This document shows positions 9,671 to 21,913 of a DNA stretch of 39,465 bases, piece by piece (within the stretch, counting starts at the first letter, position 1; each line of letters opens with the position of its first letter). The DNA is from Actinomortierella ambigua (lineage: Eukaryota; Mortierellomycota; Mortierellomycetes; Mortierellales; Mortierellaceae), in the NCBI GenBank assembly GCA_016098155.1, contig JAAAJB010000333.1:1-39465 (forward strand), written 5' to 3'. A program made the position numbers and the translations under genes. The notes beneath the pieces were generated by a model that saw only the letters and a program-made list of their open reading frames with translations, made no database searches and was not told where the DNA came from.

Positions 9671-12600
9671 ATGAGCAGCTTGGACCATCACAACGACACA
9701 TCTCTGAGCAGCAGCAGCAGCAGTAGCCGACGAAGCGACGACAACCACCCTTCTTCCTCTCCACGCGCCACCACTACTGTACCGAGACACCACCAGCAAC
9801 CACAGCAACAAAACCACCTGTCCTTTTTTGCCCAAGGAGAGTATGAGGCCCAACTGAAGCAAATCCTCGAACTCGACTCCTCCCCCTCTGACGAAGAACG
9901 CTACCAGACCCTGATCCAGTCCGCGCGGAACCTGCCTACTCCTCCACCACCCTTCAACATCCAGGACCTTGACCTGGACATTGACTTTACCCTCGCCAGT
10001 GACCCCTCTATTTCCACCACTACAGCCGCGTCTTCCCCCGGATACGCCCCAAGGACATCCGCTCTTACGCCAACTATCGTTACCGCCCCCTCGTCCTCCT
10101 CGTCCACAACAGCATCACAGGGTCATTCCAATCTGTCCTCGTTCTCCAGCCCTACCTTGACCACAGCATCAACCACAGCAACAATCACCATCCGTGAACC
10201 CGAGAGCCAAGTCGTAGTAATTGTAGAAGAGGACCGGGCGACACCAATCATCTCTAGAAGCAAAACCCTCTCGCCATCTCCGCCAAGCCAGCGTCAGAGT
10301 CCCACTGGCCTGCTTAGCCCATCTTTGACTGCCACATCCTCCACTAGCTCGGTCGAGTCCTCCTCCAAGCGCACCGCCAAACGTGCAACCAGTGTCACCT
10401 CCACCTCTTCGGAAAGACAGCAACTTCATCCTCTCCACTCTATCCCCAGCCCTCCTCGCGAAGGACATTTCCTCCATCAGTCGAACCCCCTGCTACAGTA
10501 TCGAGGACAGCATTCAACCAGTCCAAACATCCCGCCCTTCCTCAATCGGACAAGCCAATTGAACATCAAAATGAACGGCCGGCGAAACACAAGTGTCCCA
10601 CGGACGGGTCCCCATAGTGCCAATGATGTCGACGAGAACACCCGTGACAAAATGTATGTTATCAGATGGAAGTACTGGATACTTTGTGGATCTTATCTTT
10701 GATCTTGCTTTTTTTCGGATAGACAACTGATCTCACCATCACTTTACTATCTTCATTTGAAAAAAAAAAGGACTATCCCCATTATCCTCAAGGGTGCCCA
10801 CTCTCGATTAGGTACTGACCTAACCCCAGCAGAGTGAAGGAAAAACACGTTTTATTTTTTTCTCCTATTTTGTTCTTGAATCATTGCATTTATCAACTGC
10901 TTTTCCACCTCTTTCATTCACCATTCTTAGTCAACGGACTACAGTCAATCACCTCTCTAGAACAGCAATACAATGAACTGAGGATCCCAGAACTCGAGCT
11001 GATCAACACACCCGAGTCGACCATCAAGGCCGTTCTGGCCGACATCTACAAGATCACCGAAGAGTTGCACATGCACCTTCAGGGAGGGCCGCTCGCCGAC
11101 AACCCACTGGGATCGAGCCACCGGGGCAGCGGCAGCATTAACAGTAACAGTAACAGCAGGGAAGCCAATGGCGGCGGCATTGTGATCACGGATAGCAACC
11201 AACGGCAAAAGCGCATCAAGGAGCTGCTGGAGCGGATTGCCCGCGAGACTTCGCTCTATGAGGAGTTTGTGAAGCAGTCGAGCTATCTCAACCTGGACGC
11301 GATTCTCAACGAAGCCTCGGACCTGGACGAAGATGACGAGCAAGACGACGAGGATGAGCTTCTTTTGTTGGGCGCGGCAAGATTGGATGATAGAGACACC
11401 ACTTCGGAACTGGACTCGACCTCCGATCTCCGAAACGAGGATACCCTTTCCCAGGCATCGTTCATGTCGACTCAGAACATCAACAACGGCCATAGTCATC
11501 CCCACCACCACTTGTCGACATCCATGTCGAGTTCGCCCGTCGCCTATCCACACCGTTCAGGATCCGTCGATCCACGGCATCGGCTCCGTCTACACCCTCA
11601 TCGCTACACCAGTCCAGGATCGGTAGCCTCTTCGTCATTCACAGGGCGACATTCCCGGGCATCGTCGACCTCATTCTCCATCAGCGAGTTGAACCGATCC
11701 GACAGCAACGCGCCATCTCCAGGAGGAGGAGGAGGAGGAGGTAGCCGTGGATCCGCCGGAGGAGGAGGCGCGGAGCCTTGGGAGACCTTTCGATGGACGC
11801 CGTTAGTAAAGCTCTCGGACCACCTGTACTCGGAAGAGGTGAAGGCGTCGTTAGGTCTGGGGACGTGTCTGGCAGTGTCGAATGTGATGGCGATTGGAAC
11901 GAGCCGAGGCACGGTAATGGTCTATGACGGCAATCAGACGCTGGTGGGCGCGTACGGGACGGCGCAGTACGCGGTCGAGCATGGGTCGGTGTGTTCGGTG
12001 GCGATTTCATCGGATCATCGCTATGTGGCCGCGGGTCATTCGCTGGGAAGCATTGTGGTGTGGAACCTGACGAAGCCACCGTCGGCAGGGCCCTCACGGG
12101 TGATCCCACCGGTCCCGAAGGAGACGGCGCTTTCAGGGCGTAAAGTGGGTCATTTGCGAGGATCGGCAGTGTTACATGTCCATTTTGTCGGGATTAAGCA
12201 TAATGAGATTGCCAGTGCGGACGATCAGGTAAACGCTGAGAGAAATGGAAGCTTATCTTTCTCTCGTTGTAAGGTGAAATGGCTTTCGGTATCCAAACGA
12301 AAAGATTTTTGGTTCTGACCCAAAACTCTGCATTTTTTTTCTTCTCATCCAATCCAATCTAGGGTATGTCGTTCCATCATTTGCTCTACAAGGTGATGAT
12401 GGTCCATGCCGTGGAGACGACCAGGCTCCTTGGAAAGTACCCCCCACCCCGATTCCCAAAGCACTTTGACGACAAACACAACGCCGCCTCGTCCAAACGG
12501 AGCACCATCTTTGGTATGAGCGTTCTACCTTATGGCCAGACTCCTCATCCTGCCGATCATGCAGGCCTCGTGGCTCTCCTGACGCCTTACAAGGTATATA

Positions 12601-15600
12601 CCTGTGTCCTTTTTTCAATTTTTCAGCGTTGTTACTAGTGCAGTATCAAAATGGATGGTCTCTAATGCTCTTTGATCGCTGATTGTTGATCGTTGATCAT
12701 TGACTGTTGCTGTTTTTTTTTTTTTTTTTTCACCGTTAGATGTTGATTGTATGCCTCAAGCCAAAGGCCCAAACGCTCTTCAAGTTCGTCAAACCCAAGG
12801 AAGTGCTGGCAAAGGAAGGCGATGCAGCGGCCACAGTAGCCTCTGGGTCATTGGCCTGGCTCCCGGCGATGAAGGCGCAACAACAGCAACAACAACAACA
12901 GCAACAACAACAGCGATCGCCATCAGGGTCTTCAGAGGCAGCGCAGGATTCCCCGCCGATGCTGGCTTGTTCATGGAACCGACATTTGTATCTGTTCCAA
13001 GTGGTCAAAGCAACAACAGGAGCAACAACGACACTCGCGGCGACGCCTACTGCTACTACAGCTGCTACCAATTTGCCATCGTCTCGACCGAGCTCACGGT
13101 CATCGCAGCAGCAACAACAGCAGCAATCAGAAAACGGAGCCGCCACTGCTGCCAAGCCAGACAGCTCCAACCAGAGTCATCACAACAGTCGGCATGCGAA
13201 GCTGGATTTTGTCAAAACTGGAGACTGGATGTGTCGAGATAACATTGTTGGCATTCAATGGGTGAAGCCGCAGGTAAGAGGAGGAAAACAAAAAAAAATG
13301 ATCAATCAGTCGATTGACCAGGACAGTGATCTTTGCGTTGTGTCTAAAAGAGGAGCATTTTCTCGAAATATATGTATATGTATATCCATGGCTGACCTAA
13401 CAATGAGGCATATGCATTTCACCCTCTCCTTTCTTTTATTATTTTTTCCGTTTTTCGCTGATAGATTTTGTTGCTTCTGACCAACGCTGAGGAGGTGATC
13501 GTGTTTGACCCGCGACTGATGTGTGAGACCGAGCGGTGCAGCGTCCGCTCCCTACAGGTTGTCTATCACGATTGGTTTAAAGATGCCTTCAAGGCCCTGC
13601 AATCGTCTGCAGCTGCTGCAATGGCAGCTGCGGCAGCAGCACCTGTCACGGCGGCAGCGATCGCCGAGGCGAAAAGCCAGGTAGCAGACATGAGCTATAG
13701 CAACAGCTGGCGTGTTTACAAGAGCAAGCTCTTTGTTCTGGTAAGTGTTTGTTTTCTTTTTCTTATATTGTGTATGTCTGTTTTTGTGAAGGGAGACAAG
13801 CTTTTTGGTGTGTTTCGTTACTCATCTTTTTTGGATTTTTGGATTTTTTATTTTTTTTGTTGTAAAAATAGGGAGTACACCGTCTCCAAGTAGGCACGAT
13901 CTTGAACTGGACGGACCGGATCCTGGCGCTGGTCAAGTCGGGCGACTTTTTGGAGGGGATTGCCCTCGCGACATTGTTCTACACGGGCAAGTCGATCCAG
14001 GCGGCTGTGGTGGGTCTACCAGAGGACGAAGGGACGCGGCATCGGTTGGTCGGGGACAAGATCTACGAACTGCTGACGGCCTCCCTCAATTACTCGTTTA
14101 ACCCGGAGCGGATGCAAGATCTGGATCTGGATTTGGCTGGTGGGCTTGCAGTGGAGAGCGGAGGTCATGGCATCGGTGTCGGTAGTAGTAGCAGCGCCGT
14201 TGGCGGTGGCGGCGGTGTTGGCGCTGGCACGGTGCTGTTCCATGATCTCGCAATCCAATGCATCGAAAGCTGTCTGGCGATGGACGATCAAGGATTTTTG
14301 TTTGACGAGGTCTACGAGCGGTATGCCGAGGCGCCTAACAAGATGGTCAAGGGGATCTTTTTGGAGTCGCTGGAGTCATACATCCTTCGTGACAAGATCA
14401 CCGAAATGCCGCCACAGGTGATGCAGGCATTTGTCCGACACTACAGCGATCGAGGAATGTACCAGGTGCTGGAGCAGTGTATCTGCCACACTCCCTGCCA
14501 TGTGTTGGAGATGGACCAGATTGTGGATCTGTGCCAGAGGCATCGACTGTACACGGCGCTGATCTACGTGTGGAACAAGAGCATCGCCGACTATGTGAGT
14601 CCCGTGGTCGAGCTGCTCAAGGTCATCAAGAAGGTCTTGAAGGACCGGAAGAAGGCGGCGGCAGCAGCAAGCCTTGTTGGACAAAAGGAGGCCCTGACGA
14701 CCCTTAGCCCACAGGACGAAATGCAGCAACAACAACCACACACTCATCATCGTCTATCGCGCAGCTCACCCAATAGCATGGTCGAACGCATGTCGGACGA
14801 AGAGGCTGTTCAAAAGCTGTACAAGTATCTGAGCGACAGTTTGTTGGGGCGGTCGTTCACGGATGGCAACTTTTTGGACGAGCAAGAGGCAATAGCGGCG
14901 AAGGAATCGCTGTACTCGTTCATCTTCTCGGGACATTGTGTGATGTGGCCCAAGACCGGTGGAGGGCAATTGATCATCACGGGCGACCAAGAGGACGAGA
15001 TCGAGCCGACATATCCGTACCTGCGGCTTCTGTTGCGACACGACTGTGACGAGTTCCTCAAGGTGCTCGATGGCGCGTTTGAGGACAGCTATTTGAACCA
15101 GGGAACTGCCACTCTTTCCAGTGCGACCTCGTCTGTTGGACACGGCAATGACGCTGCCACCATCATCTCAACCACAGGTCATTCTCGACGGACAACGGCA
15201 GACGAGGATGTAGGAGGAAGAGGAGGAGGAGGGTCAAGCAAGGTGGTGAGCAAGCAGCTGATCATCAACACCTTGCTCGAGGTGTTTACACCGTCGACTC
15301 CCTTTGGTACGCTGTCACCCTCAGCCTCCACGACGACAGAGGCTTCACTGACATCATCGACGCCGATGAATGGCACTAATGGCACTGACAGCATCGGGAC
15401 GACGACAATGCACGATGACTTTTCGGCACAGGATTTCGCACACCTGTACAGTTTTGTAGCACGCAACTATGCGCGGTCGAGCAAGGAGATTGCGTTGTCA
15501 CCGACAGCACTGCATCGGATCCTGACACGACTGGCGAGCGACACGGACCCTGTCTCGCGCGAGGAGCGGCAGGTGGCAGCGCAGGCGCTGCTGCGTCATT

Positions 15601-18209
15601 ATACGCCGTCCGGGGATGAAAAGGCGATGATGGCCTTGTACGAGCGCGCGGGTTTCTATCGGGTCCTGGAGAAGATGTACCGGGCGCAAAAGCTGTATGG
15701 CCCCTGGGTGTTGACGTTCTTGCGCGACCCGGCTAGGCGCAGCAAGGTGTTTGCGGCGATCCAAAAGCTGTTGGGTCCGGCGGTTCGATCTCAGGGAGGA
15801 GGAGGAAGTACTGGTGGTAATAGTCGTCGACGAGGCGGCGCTGGTGGTGGGGGCGCGGCAATCACGGAGAAGCAGCGGACAGATGTGGTCACGACGGTGA
15901 TGGACCATATTGCAGAGGTGGTGGACATTGATGGAGAGCAGGCGGCGCTGCTGGTGCACAAGTACCTGAATGCCGAGCACCAGGTGGTGTTGCGGACCCT
16001 GCATGGATCCAAGCCGCGGTTGTTTGCTTACCTGCGCGGCCTTCTGGAGCCGTCGAGTCTGATGGAGCGTCGTGCGGCGGCCGAGGAGGCTGCCCGGCTG
16101 CGGAGGGCAAAGTTGGCAGCGCTAGATCCTCATCATCAACATCATCACCTGCCCCCGACGGTTCGGTTAGAGGGCGATATTGTTGTTGTTGAACATGACG
16201 ACGAATTGGACCTGTATGGAGGAGACCTCGGGGAGATCGACGAAGATGTAGACGACCCATCGACGATGATTGGCGCACAGGCAATCACAGATCCAGAGAT
16301 GCACGAGATCTACATCGAGTTGATGTGTGAGTACGATCCGACGAGCGTGTACGACTATCTGGAACGACACCAGGACAACAGCTATCGATTGGAAAAGGTG
16401 CTGAGTATCTGTGAGCAGGCAGGCGTGGTCGATGCCGTGGTGTGGATCCTGGAGCGGAGCGGCAATGTGAATGGAGCCTTGACCAAAGTGCTGGAGATTG
16501 TGCAGGATCGGATCCAGACCGTCACGGACTTGGTGGCCAACAAACCTCAAGATCGATTGATGGATGCGCAATGGTCGATGGAGGAACAGAACACGATCCG
16601 GGCGAGCTTGGTCCGACTACGTGGAGTGTTGAACGTGGGCAAGCAGCTGTGTGAGCGCAGTAGCCGAAGGGCCAAAACGCTTCATCATCATGTCACGACA
16701 GCGACGACGACGACGACGACGACGGCAACGGCGACGATCTCAGGAACTGCGCGTGAGACAGAGACACTGTGGTTCAGGCTGCTACAGACATTTGTGACAG
16801 CATCTCGAAAGATGACGCTTTTGGTGCAGGAGGAAGAGGGAGATGAGGAGACGGAGGCTAATCAGGCGGACGAAGGACCGACGACTGACAGCGAGAAGAC
16901 AAAGCATGGTGATGTTGGCGGGGATGAGCAGAGGATCACGATCGCTCCAAGGCGCAGCCGCCGAGCTACGGCAACGACCGTGGCTGTCTCTGGGCCTGGA
17001 AGCAGTAGTAATTCGTCTGGGACAGCAGCGTTGTCGATGATTGAGAATGCACCACCGGCGTTATTTGCCAACACGGGAGTAGAGAGCCAGACGAGCTACC
17101 ATGTGGTGGACCAGGTGGTGAACAGCTTCAAAGGATATGTACAGTCGATCCTGACGACACTTCTATTGTCGACGTCGACCCCACAGGTGTCGCTACCATC
17201 GCTGCTACGTCGCTTGATTCAGTCACAGGCGGATGCTGTAGCGGCTGCTGCTATTTCCGCCAGTGCTCAAGGAGCAGAGGTCAATGGCGATGACCCTCGT
17301 GAATCACACCCACCACCACCATCACAGTTGTCGATTGGCAGCGCGCGATTCGCCGACTTTCGCGACATCTTTCTAGGCATGTTGGACACGTACAAATACG
17401 AGGGCCAGCTACTGGAGATGACCAACAATCTGTTTGAGCGGGATCTGTTTATGGGAGTCCGCCAGATTGTCAAATTCCGAGCGAAGGGATGGCGGCCTCG
17501 GAAGCGGAACTGCGAGATCTGTGGTGGGGCGTTTTGGGGACCAGACGTGATCCGGAATCTGTGGGTGCAGCAGCAGCGAGCCACAGCGGCTGGGATCAAG
17601 GCAGCCCTGGCGTCCAGAGTTACGTCCGACTCGCCAGACCCTGGTGTCGCAGCACCCTCTGCCACAGTCACTGATGTGGGTAGCGTGGCGTTGGCTTCAG
17701 CGTCCTCTTCCTCCGCAACCCCACCCTTGGCCGTGTCGCCGATGACAACCAGTGAGACACAGACAGCAGCCGCGGAGCAGGAGATGAGGGTGGCGGAGAA
17801 GCTTGCAGACAAAGATCTTGTCCTGTTCCGATGTGGACATGGCTACCATCGACAGTGTCTGGAGATGGAGACCCAGGTAGCGATTAGTGCGAGTGTCCAC
17901 AATGCTGGATCATTGGGATCGCGGACACCAGCCAAAGATGACACTCGTGGCAAGAATCCTGTGCGGAACACGGATGCTGTAATGCCAGCCACATCAGCAC
18001 AGCAGCAGCAACAGCATCAACTTGTGGAGCAACAGCAACAGCAACTATCATGCGCTATGTGCAATGGTCTTGTCAAAGCACCTCGTGCTGCTACACCCGG
18101 CGCTGGAGCCACCAGCGGATACTATAGCCTTCGCCAAAGCCATAGTCATCAACGTCGAGCAAGACGGCGGGATCTTCGTCGAGGATGGGAGATGATCCCA
18201 CGTCCATAA
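9671..18209 (+). CDS. VPS8: VPS8, CORVET endosomal tethering complex subunit (7 exons)
   Basis: Exons: 9671-10653, 10771-10811, 10931-12228, 12363-12593, 12740-13273, 13465-13740, 13872-18209; every junction is GT-AG and keeps frame, giving 2566 residues. Residues 1-620 are Ser/Thr/Pro-rich and probably disordered. A WD40-type beta-propeller spans about 624-1080 (SVAISSDHRYVAAGHSLGSIVVWNL is typical; a poly-Gln insert is in exon 5). Next comes the diagnostic Vps8 region NWTDRILALVKSGDFLEGIALATLFY at about 1131, and a long alpha-solenoid. A C-terminal RING-H2 is formed by C2335/C2338, C2442-x-H2444-x2-H2447-x2-C2450 and C2515/C2518. Role in the family: Rab5-GTP binding and early endosome tethering and fusion within CORVET. 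It is about twice the size of the yeast or human protein because of disordered inserts. Exon 2 is only 41 nt. Confidence 0.93.
12885..12914 (+). repeat. CAA/CAG triplet repeat coding poly-Gln in VPS8
   Basis: Tandem caa/cag codons give about twelve Gln in a row inside exon 5 of VPS8. A second Gln tract near 13105-13128 lies in the same exon. Both fall in a loop of the predicted beta-propeller. Confidence 0.85.
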
Positions 18210-18885
18210 CTACACATGAAATACACTCGTTATGAAGATAAACTACCTATCAAGTTGGGATTCTGCGCGCTGTATCGCGCCACCCTCTAGGACATGTGCG
18301 ATATAAAGATGTCATTCTGGAGGGGAGGGTATTTTGCCAGGCTAAGGTGGCATCAGCAACGCGTGGGTCCACGGAGGAGCCAATAGATGTAGGGGGTCAC
18401 ATATTTTGAAGCCGAGAGTGAACTCCGCGTGCGAAGAGGTAGGGTGAGACGTGAGAATGTGCAAGAAAATGTGGTCTGACCGACTTGCCTTCAAAAACAA
18501 CCACGTTGTCATGTATCGACCCGCTTCAAGACGCATAAAAAAGGGAGGTGTGAAAAAAAAAAGACGGGACTGGCCGCTTTTGTTCGTCCGTTCTAGTTTG
18601 TGGTGCGCATGCAAGTCGTCGGCTTGTGCCTAGAAAGTCAGCCCCTTTGTACGCGACAATGGCGGTCAGTGCGTTTGTGTACTCTTATAGAGACTCCTCT
18701 ATCAGTCATGAGGTGCTTTAAGGGTGTTTTTCCCATGTGCCTTGCCTTGCTCTTAGCCAGTCAGATATATAAGAGGCTTTGATTTCCCATCTCAGTCCAC
18801 CCATCCTCTCCTGTCATACACCATCCTCTTCTATTTCTTAACATTATCCCACTCTATTCCACCGCTTCTCATACGTTTCACCGCG
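18210..18885. other. Spacer between VPS8 and the small secreted protein
   Basis: It holds the VPS8 3' end and the promoter and 5' leader of the secreted-protein gene. No additional gene is supported. Confidence 0.6.
18766..18773 (+). promoter_or_regulatory. TATA box of the small secreted protein gene
   Basis: TATATAAG about 115 nt upstream of the ATG at 18886, followed by a CT/CA-rich leader (CCATCTCAGTCCACCCATCC) typical of fungal transcription start regions. Confidence 0.65.
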
Positions 18886-19323
18886 ATGCGTCCCTTCCTT
18901 GTGTGTCTACTGGCCGCTATTCTTCCAGCCACCTCCTTTGCGAGCCAAGAGCCCTTCTGCGAGGACGGGATCTCGCGCACAGGGCGGCTGTTTGGTCGTC
19001 CGGCCTTCTACGACCTGGAGCGTAAAGTGCAAGGGACTGTCGTCCTCAAAGGGAGCAAGATCCGAGGGCTACCGCAGAGTACTGAGAGATGGTTTATTGT
19101 AGGCAATCTGGAGGAGGAGATTCCCAAGGAGCCATTGGAGCTCAAGTGGCTGACGTTTACGATGAACGATTTTAAAGATTTTGAAGGCGAGTTTGAAGGG
19201 CATGTTGGTCGGGGAGAAGTTCTCCTTCGGTGGACAAAGACGGGTGCTTCTATCCAAGGTCAGAGCGACTATGGCGACTTTGATGTTTTTGGTACAAGCC
19301 GTGTCGTTGGTTTTGGTATCTAA
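18886..19323 (+). CDS. Small secreted protein, function unknown
   Basis: Intronless, 145 residues. A signal peptide is clear: MRPFLVCLLAAILPATSFAS, with likely cleavage after FAS at residue 20. The mature part is about 125 residues with a single Cys, so no disulfide network. It contains repeated beta-type stretches (GTVVLKGSKIRGL, RGEVLLRWTKTGASIQG) and many acidic and aromatic residues; I do not recognise the family. A strong TATA box and an AATAAA downstream support a real expressed gene. It is convergent with the acyltransferase gene (187 bp between stop codons). Effector-like or cell-wall associated is possible but not shown. Confidence 0.7.
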   Translation: MRPFLVCLLAAILPATSFASQEPFCEDGISRTGRLFGRPAFYDLERKVQGTVVLKGSKIRGLPQSTERWFIVGNLEEEIPKEPLELKWLTFTMNDFKDFEGEFEGHVGRGEVLLRWTKTGASIQGQSDYGDFDVFGTSRVVGFGI

Positions 19324-19403
19324 ATATGATATAAATCTACGGTCACCTCCCTCTCACCCGCACACACCTCCTCTCTCCGTTGCACCAATTTTTGTTCATT
19401 CGG

Positions 19404-19409
19404 AATAAA
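19404..19409 (+). terminator. Probable polyadenylation signal of the small secreted protein gene
   Basis: AATAAA on the plus strand, about 80 nt past the stop codon at 19323. Confidence 0.5.
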
Positions 19410-19510
19410 TTCTATCGCTTGCGGCTAGTTGCAATGCCCATCTAACTAATTTGGCTGAGGAAGGAGGAAAAGGGAAAAGAGATGTGCGGAAAAGAGATGA
19501 TGATGAAAAC

Positions 19511-21145
19511 TCATGGGCGGGGCTCGCAAGCATCAAACGCCTGCTGCATGGAAAGATCCTCGCGGTCCGCCTGGCACGCCTGGAGCAGGATGCGCTTTGT
19601 CTCGCGCGTGTACCATTCGCCGCGGTCACGGGAATGAAAGGCTGACGCTTGCCAAGTGTTGGTGGCCGTCAGGACGCCATTGGCGGTCGCGACACTGTAC
19701 GAGAAGGTCATGCCGATCGTTTCCGCGCTCTGACTGAAGATGGCGTCCTCGACTTCATACGTGTCCTGCTGCTGTTGATCACCCTCTTCTTCTTCTCTGT
19801 GTCCTTCCTGCCCAGCGGCGGTCTTGGCTGCCTTGGTTGCCTTGGCTGCAAGGGGACGCTCGGGCCATCCGCGGCCAAGGTTAGAAATGAGCATGGTGGC
19901 GCGCCGACCGTGCTGTTCCTCGCTGTACTGGTCTTGGAAGAATTCTTCCCAGCCGCCATTGTGGTTGGGGACATAGTTGAGCATGCCGCCATGCTCGAGC
20001 AGTCCGCGGACGCCCTCCCGTGTTTGGGTTGCCTTGACAATGTCCCGTCGGTAGTCCTTGGCGACCTTCCAGAACGACGACTCTGGCCGAAGAACGACAT
20101 TGTCGAGCGCCTCGGCGGTGTAGGTGCCTTGATCCGTGCGCGCAATCCTGGCCTTTTCGTCGAGAAGAGGAAGAAGATCGCGCATGGCGATCGGGGTCGA
20201 GTAGCGCTGGGCTGGGTCGATAGCGTCGCCGGTGAGTTGCGATGGATAGATAAAGCACGATTGCACAGCAAAGACGGCGGCGGCGTGAAAGACGGACTGG
20301 ACCGTATTTTGACGCTTCTTGGCCGCCTGTACCACCATGGCTGTCTCTTGCGCAGTGAGTTGGAAGCGAGCCAGCTGTGAGATGTTCTTTTGGTCCGCCT
20401 TGGCATCGACATCACCCGCCCAATACTTTGTAGCCAGTGCCCGTTTGAGTGCGCGCGGGAAGAGCAGGTGCGGGATAACTTCCTTCGTCAGGGTCTTGAA
20501 CCGTGGTCGGCAGTCAATGCGGAGCTCGATGGGTACGTACATGGGTTTGTTGTCCGGCGAGGGCACGATCAGAGGTGTTGAGGCGGTGGTTGTGTCCTTG
20601 CTGTGCAGGGCAGCCAAGTTGACCTGTTCATGCAATTGCTCTGTCAAGGCCATAGCGGACCGGCCATCGCCAATCGCATGATGGAAGTTGTACAGCAGGT
20701 AAAAGGAGCCGTCTGCCACCACACGCACGACAATGATCCGCCACATGGGCACGCTCCAGTCGGCGAGGTCGAACGGCATGTTGTGCTCCTCCTCCAAGAT
20801 CGAGCTTACGTCCTCGGGGTTCTGGACGGTGGCGACTCGGACGATCTTGGCCAGATCGACGGAGGGCAGGCGGACAAACCAGGGCGCATTCGAGAGGTGG
20901 TCGCGCACGACGACGGATAGGGTTGGGTGTTCCTGGATGAGCCAGGTGAGAGGGCGAGCGAGGAAGGTGGCCCAGTCGAGGCTGTTGTCTGTGGATGGGT
21001 GCAAACTCTTGTTGTTGGCGGTGGGTCGAATCCGCGGTCCTGCAATGACGTTGTAAAAGGCATGGATGTTGCCACGAGACACCATGTATCGTTCCAGATG
21101 GTGGAGGGCACGGACCTCAGGCAGGGTGTGTTTTGTAGAGGCCAT
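19511..21145 (-). CDS. Alcohol acetyltransferase/condensation-type acyltransferase
   Basis: Intronless, 544 residues. I chose the ATG at 21145 (MASTKHTLPEVRALHHLERY): the family begins with a similar R-x-L-x-x-L-E-R-Y motif, whereas the upstream in-frame ATG at 21313 would add a 56-residue low-complexity leader and lies beyond a TATA-like element. The catalytic HHxxxDG motif is HHAIGDG at 155-161; the first or second His acts as base in this superfamily. Near the C-terminus, TMLISNLGRGW and FSQSAETIGMTFSYS match the late beta-strand and loop region of the alcohol acetyltransferase (AATase) Pfam family. Likely reaction: acyl transfer from an acyl-CoA to an alcohol or amine; the acceptor cannot be read from sequence. 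No signal peptide, so probably cytosolic or lipid-droplet/ER associated. Confidence 0.82.
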   Translation of the reverse strand: MASTKHTLPEVRALHHLERYMVSRGNIHAFYNVIAGPRIRPTANNKSLHPSTDNSLDWATFLARPLTWLIQEHPTLSVVVRDHLSNAPWFVRLPSVDLAKIVRVATVQNPEDVSSILEEEHNMPFDLADWSVPMWRIIVVRVVADGSFYLLYNFHHAIGDGRSAMALTEQLHEQVNLAALHSKDTTTASTPLIVPSPDNKPMYVPIELRIDCRPRFKTLTKEVIPHLLFPRALKRALATKYWAGDVDAKADQKNISQLARFQLTAQETAMVVQAAKKRQNTVQSVFHAAAVFAVQSCFIYPSQLTGDAIDPAQRYSTPIAMRDLLPLLDEKARIARTDQGTYTAEALDNVVLRPESSFWKVAKDYRRDIVKATQTREGVRGLLEHGGMLNYVPNHNGGWEEFFQDQYSEEQHGRRATMLISNLGRGWPERPLAAKATKAAKTAAGQEGHREEEEGDQQQQDTYEVEDAIFSQSAETIGMTFSYSVATANGVLTATNTWQASAFHSRDRGEWYTRETKRILLQACQADREDLSMQQAFDACEPRP

Positions 21146-21285
21146 ATTCTTGGTATCGAAAGGGATGCGAGAGAAAGAGAGAGAGGGAAAAAAAAGGATG
21201 AGGGGGTAAGGGGGAAATCTTCTCTTTTTCGGTAAAACGACAATTGAGAGAAAAAAAAAGAGAGATGTAAACCTTTTTTGTGTGT

Positions 21286-21292
21286 TTTTATA
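21286..21292 (-). promoter_or_regulatory. TATA box of the acyltransferase gene
   Basis: TATAAAA on the minus strand, about 140 nt upstream of the chosen ATG. It lies inside the frame of the longer candidate start, which argues against that start. Confidence 0.5.
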
Positions 21293-21903
21293 CTCTTGTG
21301 TATCAACCGTCAATGGAACAATCTATTTCAGCAATGGAGCACCACCTTTATGGTTGTGGTACGATAGACGAGAGAGAACGGCAGTAGTCCAGCCGTGTGA
21401 TCGGGTGGTGTACTGTACGTCAACCGATCTCTTTCTCTCTATCTCTCTCTCTCTCTCTCCGGGCTTGACTGAGAAATGCGCAAACATTCCAGATTTAGAT
21501 GACAGTGACAATGGAGGGAGGGTAGGCTGTGGGTGGACCAAGGGAAAGGGGTAAATGATCAGTCAGGCACGTCAATGCCAAGGAGTAAAGCCACTGGAGA
21601 GAGCTACTCCTCCAACGTGCAAAGTACGATAGTCGAGTGAAAGGTGTTCCGTCATAGACGCAGTAACCCAAAAGTATGTCACTCGCCCCTCACCGTCCCC
21701 GGCACCCTCTCCGATTCTGTAGAGTGGATTGCAAAGTCGATCGTTGTCCGTGCCAAGCCAAGAGGTCTGTCGAATGTGGCCGTGTATGGAAAGCATCGCG
21801 CTTTTGCAGAGTGCGCAGAGTGCCATGCAACGTCTTTTTTTTTTTTTTTTTTTTTTTTGGATAGAACGAAGTGCCCGCGAGTTGTGCTTTTCACGAGGGT
21901 TAA

Positions 21904-21913
21904 NNNNNNNNNN
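21904..21913. other. Assembly gap (10 N)
   Basis: Ten N bases flanked by long T tracts and a G run. The round size suggests a placeholder of unknown true length. Confidence 0.98.

Noticed and set aside
12700..13242. Alternative frame over the VPS8 poly-Gln region
   Set aside because: Poly-Thr/Ala translation of the same triplet repeat; the VPS8 frame has flanking propeller motifs and correct splice phases.
19511..21313. 600-residue version of the acyltransferase starting at 21313
   Set aside because: The extra 56 residues are Phe/Ser/Lys simple sequence and the frame begins upstream of a TATA-like element; the family-like N-terminus starts at 21145.
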